DNA of 18,182 nt. Source: JAYWGN01 sp043778255. GTDB taxonomy: Bacteria > Bacteroidota > Bacteroidia > Chitinophagales > Chitinophagaceae. This document shows positions 1 through 7,757 of the stretch, in pieces. Made by a program: the position numbers and the translations under genes. Each line of letters starts with the position of its first letter. Positions within the stretch are counted from its first letter, which is position 1. The notes below the pieces were generated by a model, which saw nothing but the letters and a program-made list of their open reading frames with translations, searched no databases and had not been told where the DNA came from. The stretch lies in the NCBI GenBank assembly GCA_043778255.1, contig JAYWGN010000051.1:1-18182 (forward strand). Reading direction: 5' to 3'.

Positions 1-15
1 AAGTTTGTTTATTCA

Positions 16-37
16 ACCTGCCTGCCGGCAGGCAGGT
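16..37. repeat. Perfect 22-bp GC-rich palindrome
   Basis: The core CCTGCCTGCCGGCAGGCAGG is its own reverse complement, and the flanking A and T extend the symmetry to 22 bp. It is strikingly GC-rich in an AT-rich intergenic stretch. No T-run follows on either strand, so it is not a standard intrinsic terminator. Palindromes of this kind tend to be dispersed intergenic repeats; with only one copy in this window that cannot be shown here. The remainder of 1-245 holds no convincing gene. Confidence 0.8.
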
Positions 38-42
38 CGGCA

Positions 43-71
43 TTTGATGTTAATTAACTAAAATACTTTTG
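43..71 (+). promoter_or_regulatory. Possible orphan Bacteroidota-type promoter
   Basis: TTTG at 43-46 and TACTTTTG at 64-71, 17 bp apart, match the -33 (TTTG) and -7 (TAnnTTTG) boxes of Bacteroidota promoters. No plus-strand reading frame follows before the convergent rnc gene, so it may be a chance match, or it may drive a short RNA that runs into the antisense of rnc. Confidence 0.25.
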
Positions 72-245
72 GACTAAATACCATTTCACAATGTTATTAT
101 TACAAAGTTGACACTAATTATACTAATACACAATACTACTAAGTGGTAGTAAATACCTAAAGTGTTTAACATAATATCATTTTATTGAAAATACGTTAAA
201 CAAAAAATATTCAATTAATTTTGCGGAGGATTTACCACAGGTATT

Positions 246-986
246 TTATAACCCTAATTTTTCAATTTCTTCGGGTTGTATTTCTAGCTTTTGTATGGCT
301 AGCTTTGCTGCTACTTGGCTGGCATCTTTTTTGGTATAGGCTTTTGCCTCGGCTACAGTTTCGCCATCTATTATAGCTGCTACTGTAAATAAGCGACGGC
401 CACCTACCCGTGTTTCGTCGGTTATGGCAAAGTCTAGTTTTTTGTTATGTTTACTTGCCCAACCGTACAATCGGTTTTTAATATTCATTTCTACCAACTC
501 CAAGGCATCAAATTCAAAGTGTGGTGTTATTATATGTTTATAAATCCACTTGTAAGTTTTTTCGTATTTTTTTTCGAGGTACACTGCACCAATTAAGGCT
601 TCTAAGGTATTGCCAAATATTTGTGAGGTTCGTAATGAGTTATCAAATTTGTTATAGTTTACAATTTGCTTTAATCCCATCTTAATCCCTATTTCATTGA
701 GCCGTTGGCGGTTCACCATCTTGCTTCGCATTTCGGTTAAAAAACCTTCGCCTTTGTAAGGGTATTTTTTGTACAAATATTCAGCTACTATGGAGCCGAG
801 TATTGCATCGCCAAGGTACTCCAACCTTTCATTGTTTTCGGCTAATTTATTATTGATGCTTCGGTGGTTAAATGCTACTTGAAACAGGGCAATATTTTTG
901 GGTGTAAACCCAATTACATTATGTAATTTATTTGCAAAATTATTTTTGGATTTGTTACCGCTAAAAAATTTTAATACAAATTGCAA
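246..986 (-). CDS. rnc: Ribonuclease III
   Basis: Double-strand-specific endoribonuclease that processes rRNA precursors and structured mRNAs. The RNase III signature NERLEYLGDA lies at residues 51-60 (E53 and D60 are the expected first metal ligands), the second active-site segment GNTLEALIGAVYL at 125-137 (E129), and a double-stranded RNA-binding domain at about 168-236. The residue matching the second aspartate of the E. coli enzyme (D114) is N126; from memory, Asn here is usual in Bacteroidota. At 246 aa the length is normal for the phylum. The start must be non-ATG: the frame closes at a stop at 996-998, the only early start-like codon is TTG at 984-986, and no Met occurs until after the catalytic motif. 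It lies 36 bp after fabF and is the last gene of the acpP-fabF-rnc operon. Confidence 0.95.
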   Translation of the reverse strand: MQFVLKFFSGNKSKNNFANKLHNVIGFTPKNIALFQVAFNHRSINNKLAENNERLEYLGDAILGSIVAEYLYKKYPYKGEGFLTEMRSKMVNRQRLNEIGIKMGLKQIVNYNKFDNSLRTSQIFGNTLEALIGAVYLEKKYEKTYKWIYKHIITPHFEFDALELVEMNIKNRLYGWASKHNKKLDFAITDETRVGGRRLFTVAAIIDGETVAEAKAYTKKDASQVAAKLAIQKLEIQPEEIEKLGL

Positions 987-1022
987 AGTAGTGTTTTAAT
1001 GTAGTAAGTGAGTTACTACTTA

Positions 1023-2276
1023 TTAGGGAATATAACGTTTTACTATAACGGCTGCATTGTGTCCGCCAAAGCCAAATGTATTACATAGTGCCGCATTAAT
1101 AGTTCGGTGTTGTGCGGTATTAAATGTAAAATTTAGGTTGGTATCAATAGCATCGTCGGTAGTAGTATGGTTAATAGTTGGTGGCACTATACCGTGCTTA
1201 ATGGCCATTATACATGCCAATACTTCAATAGCACCAGCTGCACCTAGGCAATGCCCAGTCATACTTTTTGTACTACTAATATTGAGGTTATATGCATGGC
1301 TACCAAACACATCTAACACGGCTTTTATTTCGGCACCATCGCCTATAGGTGTGCTTGTGCCGTGGGTGTTAATGTAATCAATATCGGTTGGTTGCATACC
1401 TGCATCATGCAAAGCACTTTGCATTACTTTTTTTGCACCTAACCCATCAGGGTGTGGGGCTGTAAGGTGGTGTGCATCAGCACTTGCACCTGCACCTGCT
1501 ACTTCGCAATATATTTTGGCACCACGTGCCAAGGCATGATCCAAATCTTCAAATATAAGTATACCTGCACCTTCGCCCATTACAAATCCATCTCTATTTT
1601 TATCGTAAGGTCGGCTTGCTGTACTAGGGTCGTCGTTACGTTCACTAAGGGCTTTCATTGCATTAAACCCTGCCATACCTGCTTCGCATATTACTGCTTC
1701 GCTACCACCTGTTACTATTATATCGGCTTTATTTAACCTTATAAGGTTAAATGCCTCCATCATTGCATTGCTACTACTAGCACAAGCACTTACAGCCGAA
1801 AAGTTAGGCCCTCTAAAGCCGTTACGCATACTTATATGCCCCGGTGCAATATCTAATATAATTTTGGGTATAAAAAAAGGATTAAACCTCGGCACTCCAT
1901 CGCCTTTGGCATATTCCAATATTTCGTTTTGTAAAGTAATTAACCCTCCCATGCCACTACCTAATACCACGCCTACCCTATCGCCATCAACATTAGTTGC
2001 AGTAATGCCAGCATCAATTAATGCTTCATCGCTTGCTGCTATGGCAATTTGCGAAAATCGGTCAAGTTTACGGGCTTCTTTTTTGTCGAGGTAATTGTGG
2101 GGATCAAAGTTTTTGAGTTCACAGGCAAATTGGGTTTTAAATTTACTAGCATCAAATAAGGTAATAGTACCGGCGCCACTTACGCCATTTTGCAATCCTG
2201 TAAAGTATTCGGGTGCAGTGTTGCCAATTGGGGTGAGGGCACCAATGCCGGTTACTACTACTCTTTTAAGTTCCAT
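1023..2276 (-). CDS. fabF: 3-oxoacyl-[acyl-carrier-protein] synthase II
   Basis: Condensing enzyme of type II fatty-acid synthesis: it joins malonyl-ACP to an acyl-ACP primer in the cytoplasm. The thiolase-fold Cys-His-His active site is complete: C165 in SACASSSNA, H305 in NTHGTSTP and H342 in TGHCLGAAG, with K337 just before the last. I chose the ATG at 2274-2276, giving MELKRVVVTG and 417 aa, the usual N-terminus and length; a longer frame starting at TTG 2301-2303 would add nine residues that do not belong to the family. It lies 38 bp after acpP, which encodes its carrier substrate, and 36 bp before rnc, so all three are probably co-transcribed. Confidence 0.96.
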   Translation of the reverse strand: MELKRVVVTGIGALTPIGNTAPEYFTGLQNGVSGAGTITLFDASKFKTQFACELKNFDPHNYLDKKEARKLDRFSQIAIAASDEALIDAGITATNVDGDRVGVVLGSGMGGLITLQNEILEYAKGDGVPRFNPFFIPKIILDIAPGHISMRNGFRGPNFSAVSACASSSNAMMEAFNLIRLNKADIIVTGGSEAVICEAGMAGFNAMKALSERNDDPSTASRPYDKNRDGFVMGEGAGILIFEDLDHALARGAKIYCEVAGAGASADAHHLTAPHPDGLGAKKVMQSALHDAGMQPTDIDYINTHGTSTPIGDGAEIKAVLDVFGSHAYNLNISSTKSMTGHCLGAAGAIEVLACIMAIKHGIVPPTINHTTTDDAIDTNLNFTFNTAQHRTINAALCNTFGFGGHNAAVIVKRYIP

Positions 2277-2314
2277 AAAGTTTTTTGTATTTAATTTTTT
2301 CAAATTAACTGCAA

Positions 2315-2551
2315 TTACTTTGCATGTTCTTCTAGGTAAGTTACTGCTTGTCCTACTGTTGTTATTGTTTCAGCTTGTTCATCAGGAATTGAAATATTAA
2401 ATTCTTTTTCAAATTCCATAATTAACTCTACTGTGTCAAGTGAATCGGCTCCAAGGTCGTTGGTAAACGATGCTTCGTTAGTTACTTCGTTTTCGTCAAC
2501 ACCTAATTTGTCAACAATAATTTTTTTTACTCTTAGTGCAATGTCGCTCAT
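2315..2551 (-). CDS. acpP: Acyl carrier protein
   Basis: Small acidic four-helix carrier that holds growing fatty-acyl chains on a 4'-phosphopantetheine arm. The 78-aa product has the invariant GADSLDTVEL motif, with S37 as the attachment serine, and the acidic helix II that contacts FabF and other partners. Length and composition are typical. The ATG at 2549-2551 is unambiguous. It is the first gene of acpP-fabF-rnc, with a promoter-like box about 30 bp upstream. Confidence 0.97.
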   Translation of the reverse strand: MSDIALRVKKIIVDKLGVDENEVTNEASFTNDLGADSLDTVELIMEFEKEFNISIPDEQAETITTVGQAVTYLEEHAK

Positions 2552-2582
2552 AGTTGTAATTTTTTTATTTGATTTACAGTTG

Positions 2583-2614
2583 CAAAAATATACTTTTTAG
2601 ATTAATAAGCCTAA
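2583..2614 (-). promoter_or_regulatory. Promoter of acpP-fabF-rnc
   Basis: Read on the minus strand, TATTTTTG (2590-2583) fits the Bacteroidota -7 consensus TAnnTTTG exactly. A weak -33 box TTAG (2614-2611) lies 20 bp farther upstream. Transcription would begin near 2575 and leave a leader of about 25 nt before the acpP ATG. Confidence 0.5.
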
Positions 2615-2707
2615 AATATACCAATTGAATTATTAAGTACTTAGTAACAATTAGTTAGCATCAATTTATTTAAGGCATTCTGCCAAAATAAACCTAACTT
2701 TAACACT

Positions 2708-3139
2708 ATGCCCATTAAAATAATAGACCATAACACTACCGATTACGACAAAATGATAGCCCTACGTATGCAAATATTGAGAGCTCCATTGGGGCTTACA
2801 TTTGATACTACTGAGTTGGAAAAAGAAAAAGATGATTTATTAATTGCAGCATTTGAAGAGGATGATATATTGGGCTGTTGCCTACTTACTAAGGTGGCAC
2901 CTAATACCGTAAAGCTGAGGCAAATGGCGGTAAGTAACAAATTACAAGGCAAAGGCATTGGCAGGCAAATGATGCAGTTTGCCGAAAACTTAGCTAGGGA
3001 CTTTGGCAATAACACTATTGAAATGCATGCAAGGTTGCATGCTGTTGGCTTTTACGAAAAGCAAGGTTACCAAAAAGTTGGTGACCAATTTGAAGAGGTA
3101 ACTGTTCCACATTATAAAATGGAAAAAAAATTAAGGTAG
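2708..3139 (+). CDS. GNAT-family N-acetyltransferase
   Basis: Predicted acetyl-CoA-dependent N-acyltransferase of 143 aa; substrate unknown. GNAT motif A is clear: the strand LRQMAVS (70-76) followed by the pyrophosphate-binding loop QGKGIG (80-85) and its helix. Motif B follows around HARLHAVGFYEKQGY (107-121), including the common FYEKQGY segment. The C-terminal VPHYKMEK resembles ElaA/YitI-like single-domain members. It lies divergent from acpP and appears to be a single-gene unit. Base use resembles the host genes. Confidence 0.88.
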   Translation: MPIKIIDHNTTDYDKMIALRMQILRAPLGLTFDTTELEKEKDDLLIAAFEEDDILGCCLLTKVAPNTVKLRQMAVSNKLQGKGIGRQMMQFAENLARDFGNNTIEMHARLHAVGFYEKQGYQKVGDQFEEVTVPHYKMEKKLR

Positions 3140-3219
3140 GATAGATCCTCTTGTTATGTGCAACACGCCACACCCTACGCAAAAAAATGAAAATGAGAAA
3201 ACAAGAATTTTAAAATTTG

Positions 3220-3227
3220 TATCTTCG
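3220..3227 (+). promoter_or_regulatory. Possible -7 box of the Rpn-like nuclease gene
   Basis: TATCTTCG differs at one base from the TAnnTTTG consensus and lies 22 bp before the ATG at 3250. No good -33 TTTG is visible at the expected distance. Confidence 0.35.
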
Positions 3228-3249
3228 TGAATTATACTAAGAATTAAAA

Positions 3250-4080
3250 ATGCTAATTGCAAACCCAATATATGACATAGTTTTCAAAAGAATGATGGAA
3301 AACGAAAGAGTTGCAAAATTCTTTATTGGAACACTTTTGGGGCAAACTATTGAAACAGTTGAAGTGAAACCACAAGAATTTACTTATAATGATGAACTAG
3401 CTGGACTTGCCGTTTTTAGACTTGACTTTATAGCTACAATTAAAACTGAAACAGGAGAGCAAAGAAAAATATTAATTGAAATTCAGAAAGCAAAAAATCA
3501 AATTGATTTAATGCGTTTTAGAAATTACTTGGCTGAACAGTATAAGAAAGAAGATAAATTAAATAATGAAAAAGTAATTTTACCAATCACAACTATATAT
3601 ATTTTAGGTTTTAAATTACCAGAAATAGAAACACCATGTATCAAAGTAGAGAGAAACTATAAAGATTTATTAAACAATAAAATCATAGATAAGAAATGTG
3701 ATTTTGTAGAAAAACTAACACATGATTGCTTCATTGTTCAAGTGGACAGAATTACAAATAGTTATTCAACCAAATTAGAAAAATTATTAAGTTTGTTTGA
3801 GCAACAACATTTCACCGATGAAAAGAAAATAACAAAAGAATTTATTCACGAATTAGATACAGAGGATATAATACTTACGACAGAAATTTTACATCATTCT
3901 GGCACAAATCCTGATGAACGAAAAAAAATTGAAATAGAACATGAGGCTTGGAGAACTGTAAATGCAATGTTTGAAGACAAAGAAAAAGAATTATTGGCTG
4001 TAATTAAGGAAAAAGACAATGCTCTTGACAAAATGTTAAAAGAATTAATTGAATTAAAGAAAAAACTAAACGAAAAATAA
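3250..4080 (+). CDS. Rpn family PD-(D/E)XK nuclease / putative transposase
   Basis: 276-aa protein of the PD-(D/E)XK nuclease family that is annotated as transposase-like or recombination-promoting (Rpn). The N-terminal NPIYDIVFKRMM (5-16) is typical of the family. The nuclease core shows D59 (RLDFIATI) and E77-x-Q79 in LIEIQKAK, the expected acidic residues of a D...ExQ-type active site. The tail from about residue 240 is a Lys/Glu-rich coiled coil, also usual. Known Rpn proteins are Mg-dependent endonucleases that raise recA-independent recombination; whether this one is active is not known. Its codons are strongly A/T-ending (AAA, GAA, TTA, ATT), unlike adjacent genes that use many GCC, ACC and CTA codons, which suggests acquisition by transfer. 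No terminal inverted repeats or target duplications were found. Confidence 0.85.
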   Translation: MLIANPIYDIVFKRMMENERVAKFFIGTLLGQTIETVEVKPQEFTYNDELAGLAVFRLDFIATIKTETGEQRKILIEIQKAKNQIDLMRFRNYLAEQYKKEDKLNNEKVILPITTIYILGFKLPEIETPCIKVERNYKDLLNNKIIDKKCDFVEKLTHDCFIVQVDRITNSYSTKLEKLLSLFEQQHFTDEKKITKEFIHELDTEDIILTTEILHHSGTNPDERKKIEIEHEAWRTVNAMFEDKEKELLAVIKEKDNALDKMLKELIELKKKLNEK

Positions 4081-4098
4081 ATTAACTGCCTACAAGAA

Positions 4099-4118
4099 GC
4101 CTTATTCGTAATAAGGGC
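4099..4118 (+). terminator. Weak hairpin after the Rpn-like gene
   Basis: CCTTATT (4100-4106) and AATAAGG (4110-4116) form a 7-bp stem with the loop CGT, 20 bp after the stop codon. No T-run follows, so intrinsic termination would be poor. The rest of 4081-4278 shows no gene. Confidence 0.3.
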
Positions 4119-4278
4119 AAGAGTGCTTATTCCAACATTTATAATTCAAATTAGCTTTACTTCTAAATTGAGCTTTTGTACTTCTTAATTCCCTACAACG
4201 AAAGACCAAAAACCATTATAAGCTACATTATTTTACAAAAAAATTACTACCCAACTCATATTTGTACCTACCTTTACA

Positions 4279-4611
4279 TTGTTGTATAAGAAAAAAATTA
4301 TAAAAACTTTTGGGACTCTATGTCTGTTTGTTGCATTTATTATAAATAGCATACCCAAACAATATTTGCACAATATATGTGCCAACCATACACACAATAA
4401 CGAACAGCAAGATGGTAAGGATACTCACATAACTACTGCTATTAATTGTAGTGTTGATCACCCCTTTACCGAAACGCCTTTTGTAACACAGCAACAAATA
4501 CCGCTGTTTGCTATAACATACACTGCATTTACTTATACCTCATCTATTGCTGAGTTGTACAAGGCTGCACCACAGTATATTACTTTACGTGGACCACCTG
4601 CCTTGGTGTAA
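4279..4611 (+). CDS. Small exported His/Cys protein upstream of TonB receptor
   Basis: 110-aa protein with a basic start and a hydrophobic segment (about residues 7-24) that looks like a signal peptide or membrane anchor. The rest holds scattered possible metal ligands: H31, C34, H37, H39, H50, C57 and H61, in the groupings LHNICANHTH and INCSVDHPF, and ends in LRGPPALV. This layout recalls a loosely defined Bacteroidota group (HYC_CC_PP-like) of small proteins found just before TonB-dependent receptors; the match is from memory. The start must be TTG (4279 or 4282) as the frame has no ATG. The placement 125 bp before the receptor suggests a shared role, perhaps in sensing or binding a metal. 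That function is inferred only. Confidence 0.65.
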   Translation: MLYKKKIIKTFGTLCLFVAFIINSIPKQYLHNICANHTHNNEQQDGKDTHITTAINCSVDHPFTETPFVTQQQIPLFAITYTAFTYTSSIAELYKAAPQYITLRGPPALV

Positions 4612-4645
4612 TTTTCTTTTCAATTTTTTTTACAAAAAAAAATAC

Positions 4646-4664
4646 ATTTAGGCTACGCCTAAAT
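4646..4664. promoter_or_regulatory. Hairpin in the leader of the TonB receptor gene
   Basis: TTTAGGC-TAC-GCCTAAA is a perfect stem (8 bp with the flanking A/T, loop TAC). It is preceded at 4624-4642 by T8-AC-A9, itself self-complementary. The element lies between the small His/Cys gene and the receptor. It could be an attenuator, a minus-strand terminator (its T-run would follow the hairpin) or an operator. Direction and role are undecided. Confidence 0.4.
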
Positions 4665-4736
4665 AATACCTGTAAACTGTAATGGCTAATGCTACTACTT
4701 AAAAAAAGTTTACGTACACCTTTATAATTTCATAGT

Positions 4737-7067
4737 ATGATTTTAAAAATAACTGCACTATGCTTAGCCATATTGGCATTGCCAATTATAAGCAAATCAC
4801 AAAGTTGTAACCAACAAATAACTGGGCATGTAATTAATAAAGATGTAAACGACAACCTTAGTGGTGCAGTGGTATATATAGCCTCACTTAATAAAAAAAT
4901 TGTAACCGATAAAAAAGGAAATTTTGTGTTTACCAATATTTGTAATGGCGAATATACTATAGAGGTGAGCCACGTAAGTTGCCAAAATTTTACCAAAAAA
5001 ATAGTAGTAAGCAATACCTCAATTACTCACTTAGATATTGAAATGCCACATAGCATTACTACACTTGGAGCTGCTACTGTAGTGGGTAGAAAAGAGTTGC
5101 AAAACACAGGATTTAAAAAAGAATTAAGTGGCTTAGCACTAGAGGCCACCAAAGGCACATCGTTAGCACAGGCATTGAGTAATATAAATGGTGTAACAAT
5201 GTTACAAACTGGTGCTACCGTTGCAAAGCCAGTGGTACACGGCCTTTCGGGCAATAGATTGTTGCTTATTAATAACGGTGTACGGCTCGAAGGGCAACAA
5301 TGGGGCAACGAACATGCACCAGAGGTTGATCCTTTTTTGGCCGATCAACTTACCGTTATAAAGGGTGTAGATGAACTGAAGTATGGTAGCGATGCCATAG
5401 GAGGTGTAATACTAGTAGCACCCAAACCGCTAAGGCTAAATGCTGGTAAAAGTTTAGAAGTAAATACAGGCTACTTTACCAACAATAAATTGTACTATGG
5501 GAGTGCAATATGGGAACAACAATTACCAAAGCTACCTGCCCTTACTTATAGGCTACAAGGCACTTACAAGAGAGCAGCTAATAGCACTACACCCAATTAT
5601 AGGTTAAATAATACAGGGTTGCAAGAGGCAAATTTTTCGGGTACATTGCGGTACAAAAAAGAACATTGGAACACCGAATTGTTTTATAGTTTTTTTGCTA
5701 CTAAGCTAGGCATATTTAGCGGTTCGCATATTGGCAATACTACCGATTTGCTAACAGCCATAGCTGCACCCCAACCCGACCCTAACTTTACAGGCCAACA
5801 AACCTATACCATACTACGCCCAAGGCAAGAGGTAACCCACCAAACTATAAAGCTAAAAAATAGTTATACCGTAGGTAAACAAAAAATAAATACCCTAGTA
5901 GCTGCACAGTTCAACAACCGCCGAGAGTATGATATAGTAAGGGTTAGCACCAATACTAGCCCACAAATAAACTTACAAATAAATACCCTAGCCGAAGATA
6001 TAAATTGGGATTATACCAGTAAAAAAAATACAACAGGCACTATTGGTATTAATGCTACACAGCAACAAAATACCTATACGGGCCGATACTTAATACCCAA
6101 CTACATAGCTTACACAACAGGTGCTTATGCTACTAACAAATATACCAACCACCAATGGGAACTGCAAACAGGCATTAGATTTGATGCAAAAACCATAACT
6201 ACAAAAAGGTTAAAAATTAACAACAACTTTTCGAGTTATACATTTAATTATAATACAGGTGCAGCATCGGCTAATGTAATATATAAAGCAACCAATAACT
6301 TAAAAACAAATGTAAATATTGCCTTAAGTACAAGAGCACCTTATGTAAACGAACTGCTAAGCGATGGCATACACCACGGCACTGCAACTTACGAAAAAGG
6401 TGAACTAAGCTTGAAGCCCGAACAGTCCTTATACACTAGCTGGAATACTACCTACACTAACAATAATGGCAAGCTACATATAGAGGCATTACTGTACACC
6501 AACCGTATTAATAACTTTATATACCAACAGCCTTTGCCTAACGAACCAGTGCTTACTATTGCTGGGGCTTTTCCGCAAATAAAATATGTACAAACCAATG
6601 CCACACTGTATGGTAGCGATATAACTACCGATATAACTTTGCACCGCAATGTACAATTAAACACCAAATATAGTGTGCTATATGGCAGAAATAATACTAC
6701 AAATGATTGGCTAATATACATGCCCAATACAAGAGTTAGTAATGAAGTAGTGTGGGCTTTGCCCCAAAATAAAACCTTTGCTAATACCCATTTAACTGCA
6801 AAATGGTTACTAGTAGCCGAACAAAAAAGAGTACCTACAAAAGGCAATAGTGTACAGGATTATAAAGCACCACCGAGCAGCTATGGCTTACTACAACTAG
6901 GTTACAACACTACACTAACAAGTAGCAAATGCCCACTTACCCTATTTGTAGGGGTAGAAAATGCTACCAATAAAGTGTATAGAGATTATACCAACTCGTT
7001 CCGCTACTACTCCGACGAGGTAGGAAGAAACTTTACGTTAAGATTAAAAATTCCAATACAATTATAA
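4737..7067 (+). CDS. TonB-dependent outer-membrane receptor
   Basis: 776-aa outer-membrane transporter energised by TonB. In order: signal peptide (about 1-22, cleavage near SQS-CNQQ), a CarboxypepD_reg-like domain (about 27-104, with GNFVFTNI and GEYTIEVSHV), the plug (about 130-230), and a 22-strand-type beta-barrel to the C-terminus, which ends in an aromatic/hydrophobic strand FTLRLKIPIQL. The plug holds PVVHGLSGNRLLLINNGVR and QQWGNEHAPEVDPF, a signature of a subgroup seen in Bacteroidota and in some metal receptors, then VIKGVDELKYGSDAIGG, the usual plug end. The barrel has no His-rich loop, so zinc or copper as substrate is not shown by the receptor itself. It is followed after 29 bp by a lipoprotein gene, very likely in one operon. 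Confidence 0.92.
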   Translation: MILKITALCLAILALPIISKSQSCNQQITGHVINKDVNDNLSGAVVYIASLNKKIVTDKKGNFVFTNICNGEYTIEVSHVSCQNFTKKIVVSNTSITHLDIEMPHSITTLGAATVVGRKELQNTGFKKELSGLALEATKGTSLAQALSNINGVTMLQTGATVAKPVVHGLSGNRLLLINNGVRLEGQQWGNEHAPEVDPFLADQLTVIKGVDELKYGSDAIGGVILVAPKPLRLNAGKSLEVNTGYFTNNKLYYGSAIWEQQLPKLPALTYRLQGTYKRAANSTTPNYRLNNTGLQEANFSGTLRYKKEHWNTELFYSFFATKLGIFSGSHIGNTTDLLTAIAAPQPDPNFTGQQTYTILRPRQEVTHQTIKLKNSYTVGKQKINTLVAAQFNNRREYDIVRVSTNTSPQINLQINTLAEDINWDYTSKKNTTGTIGINATQQQNTYTGRYLIPNYIAYTTGAYATNKYTNHQWELQTGIRFDAKTITTKRLKINNNFSSYTFNYNTGAASANVIYKATNNLKTNVNIALSTRAPYVNELLSDGIHHGTATYEKGELSLKPEQSLYTSWNTTYTNNNGKLHIEALLYTNRINNFIYQQPLPNEPVLTIAGAFPQIKYVQTNATLYGSDITTDITLHRNVQLNTKYSVLYGRNNTTNDWLIYMPNTRVSNEVVWALPQNKTFANTHLTAKWLLVAEQKRVPTKGNSVQDYKAPPSSYGLLQLGYNTTLTSSKCPLTLFVGVENATNKVYRDYTNSFRYYSDEVGRNFTLRLKIPIQL

Positions 7068-7096
7068 ACAATTTAATAACCCCAAAAAAAGTAAAA

Positions 7097-7663
7097 ATGA
7101 AAAAAACAATTCAATTTTTAAGCCTCCTCACCATAGGAGCAACACTATTTACAAGTTGTAAAAAAGACCCCGTAGTGGAAGACAATGACAACGAAGTAAT
7201 AACTACCATGCAATTAAGATTTGTGCCCTTAGGTGGTGGCACTACTGTAACTTATGCTTACGATGATGCCGATGGACCCGGTGGAGCTGCACCCACAAAA
7301 CAAACTATAACACTAGCCCCCAACAAATCGTACAATGTAACACTTACATTGCTTAACAAAACTGCTAACCCTATAACCGACATTACAACAGATATAAATG
7401 GTGCAGAAGCAATTGCACACAGGTTTTACTTTGCATCAACAGCTAACAGTAACATTACTATTAGCAGCCTCAACAACGACCCAAATGGTGTGGAGTTGGG
7501 CACAAGCAGTACTTGGAGTACAGGTGCCATAGCTACAGGAAAAACTACGGTAACCCTTAGGCACTATGGTGGCAACCCACCGGGTAAAGCTATAGCTGAT
7601 TTGGTAACTAGCACCAAATCAAGCACCGATATTGAAGTGCAATTTGATACTGTAATACAGTAA
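7097..7663 (+). CDS. Lipoprotein partner of the TonB receptor
   Basis: 188-aa lipoprotein: signal peptide with lipobox LFTSC and lipidated C21, followed by KKDP and an acidic stretch (VVEDNDNE). Charged residues next to the lipidated Cys favour export to the cell surface in Bacteroidota. The mature part is beta-rich, with repeated motifs such as MQLRFVPLGGGTTVTYAYDDADGPGG, TVTLRHYGGNPPGK and a C-terminal TDIEVQFDTVIQ. I recognise this as a protein type often found directly after such receptors and sometimes named a type 1 periplasmic-binding-fold protein; that name is from memory and its fold is not evident to me. It may help capture the receptor's substrate. It is the last gene of the unit, closed by a terminator. 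Confidence 0.8.
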   Translation: MKKTIQFLSLLTIGATLFTSCKKDPVVEDNDNEVITTMQLRFVPLGGGTTVTYAYDDADGPGGAAPTKQTITLAPNKSYNVTLTLLNKTANPITDITTDINGAEAIAHRFYFASTANSNITISSLNNDPNGVELGTSSTWSTGAIATGKTTVTLRHYGGNPPGKAIADLVTSTKSSTDIEVQFDTVIQ

Positions 7664-7690
7664 ACTTTTTGTTTGTTTTGTTATGATAAG

Positions 7691-7718
7691 CCAAGTAGTT
7701 GATATGCTTGGGTTTTTT
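7691..7718 (+). terminator. Intrinsic terminator of the receptor-lipoprotein operon
   Basis: CCAAG (7691-7695) pairs with CTTGG (7707-7711), loop of 11 nt with partial inner pairing, followed by six T (7713-7718). It lies 28 bp after the lipoprotein stop. Confidence 0.6.
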
Positions 7719-7757
7719 ATTGTTGGGTTGTTTTTATTAAAATAATATTACAAAGTG

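Noticed and set aside
134..201. Short inverted repeats TACTAC/GTAGTA (134-151) and GTTTAAC/GTTAAAC (163-201) after rnc
   Set aside because: Six to seven bp of AT-rich pairing without a T-run in the rnc direction; expected by chance in such DNA. Not called as a terminator.
1057..2400. Four plus-strand frames of 94-108 codons opposite fabF
   Set aside because: They lie antisense to a gene with a full set of active-site motifs; their translations are Cys/Ile-rich with no domain. Shadows of fabF codon use.
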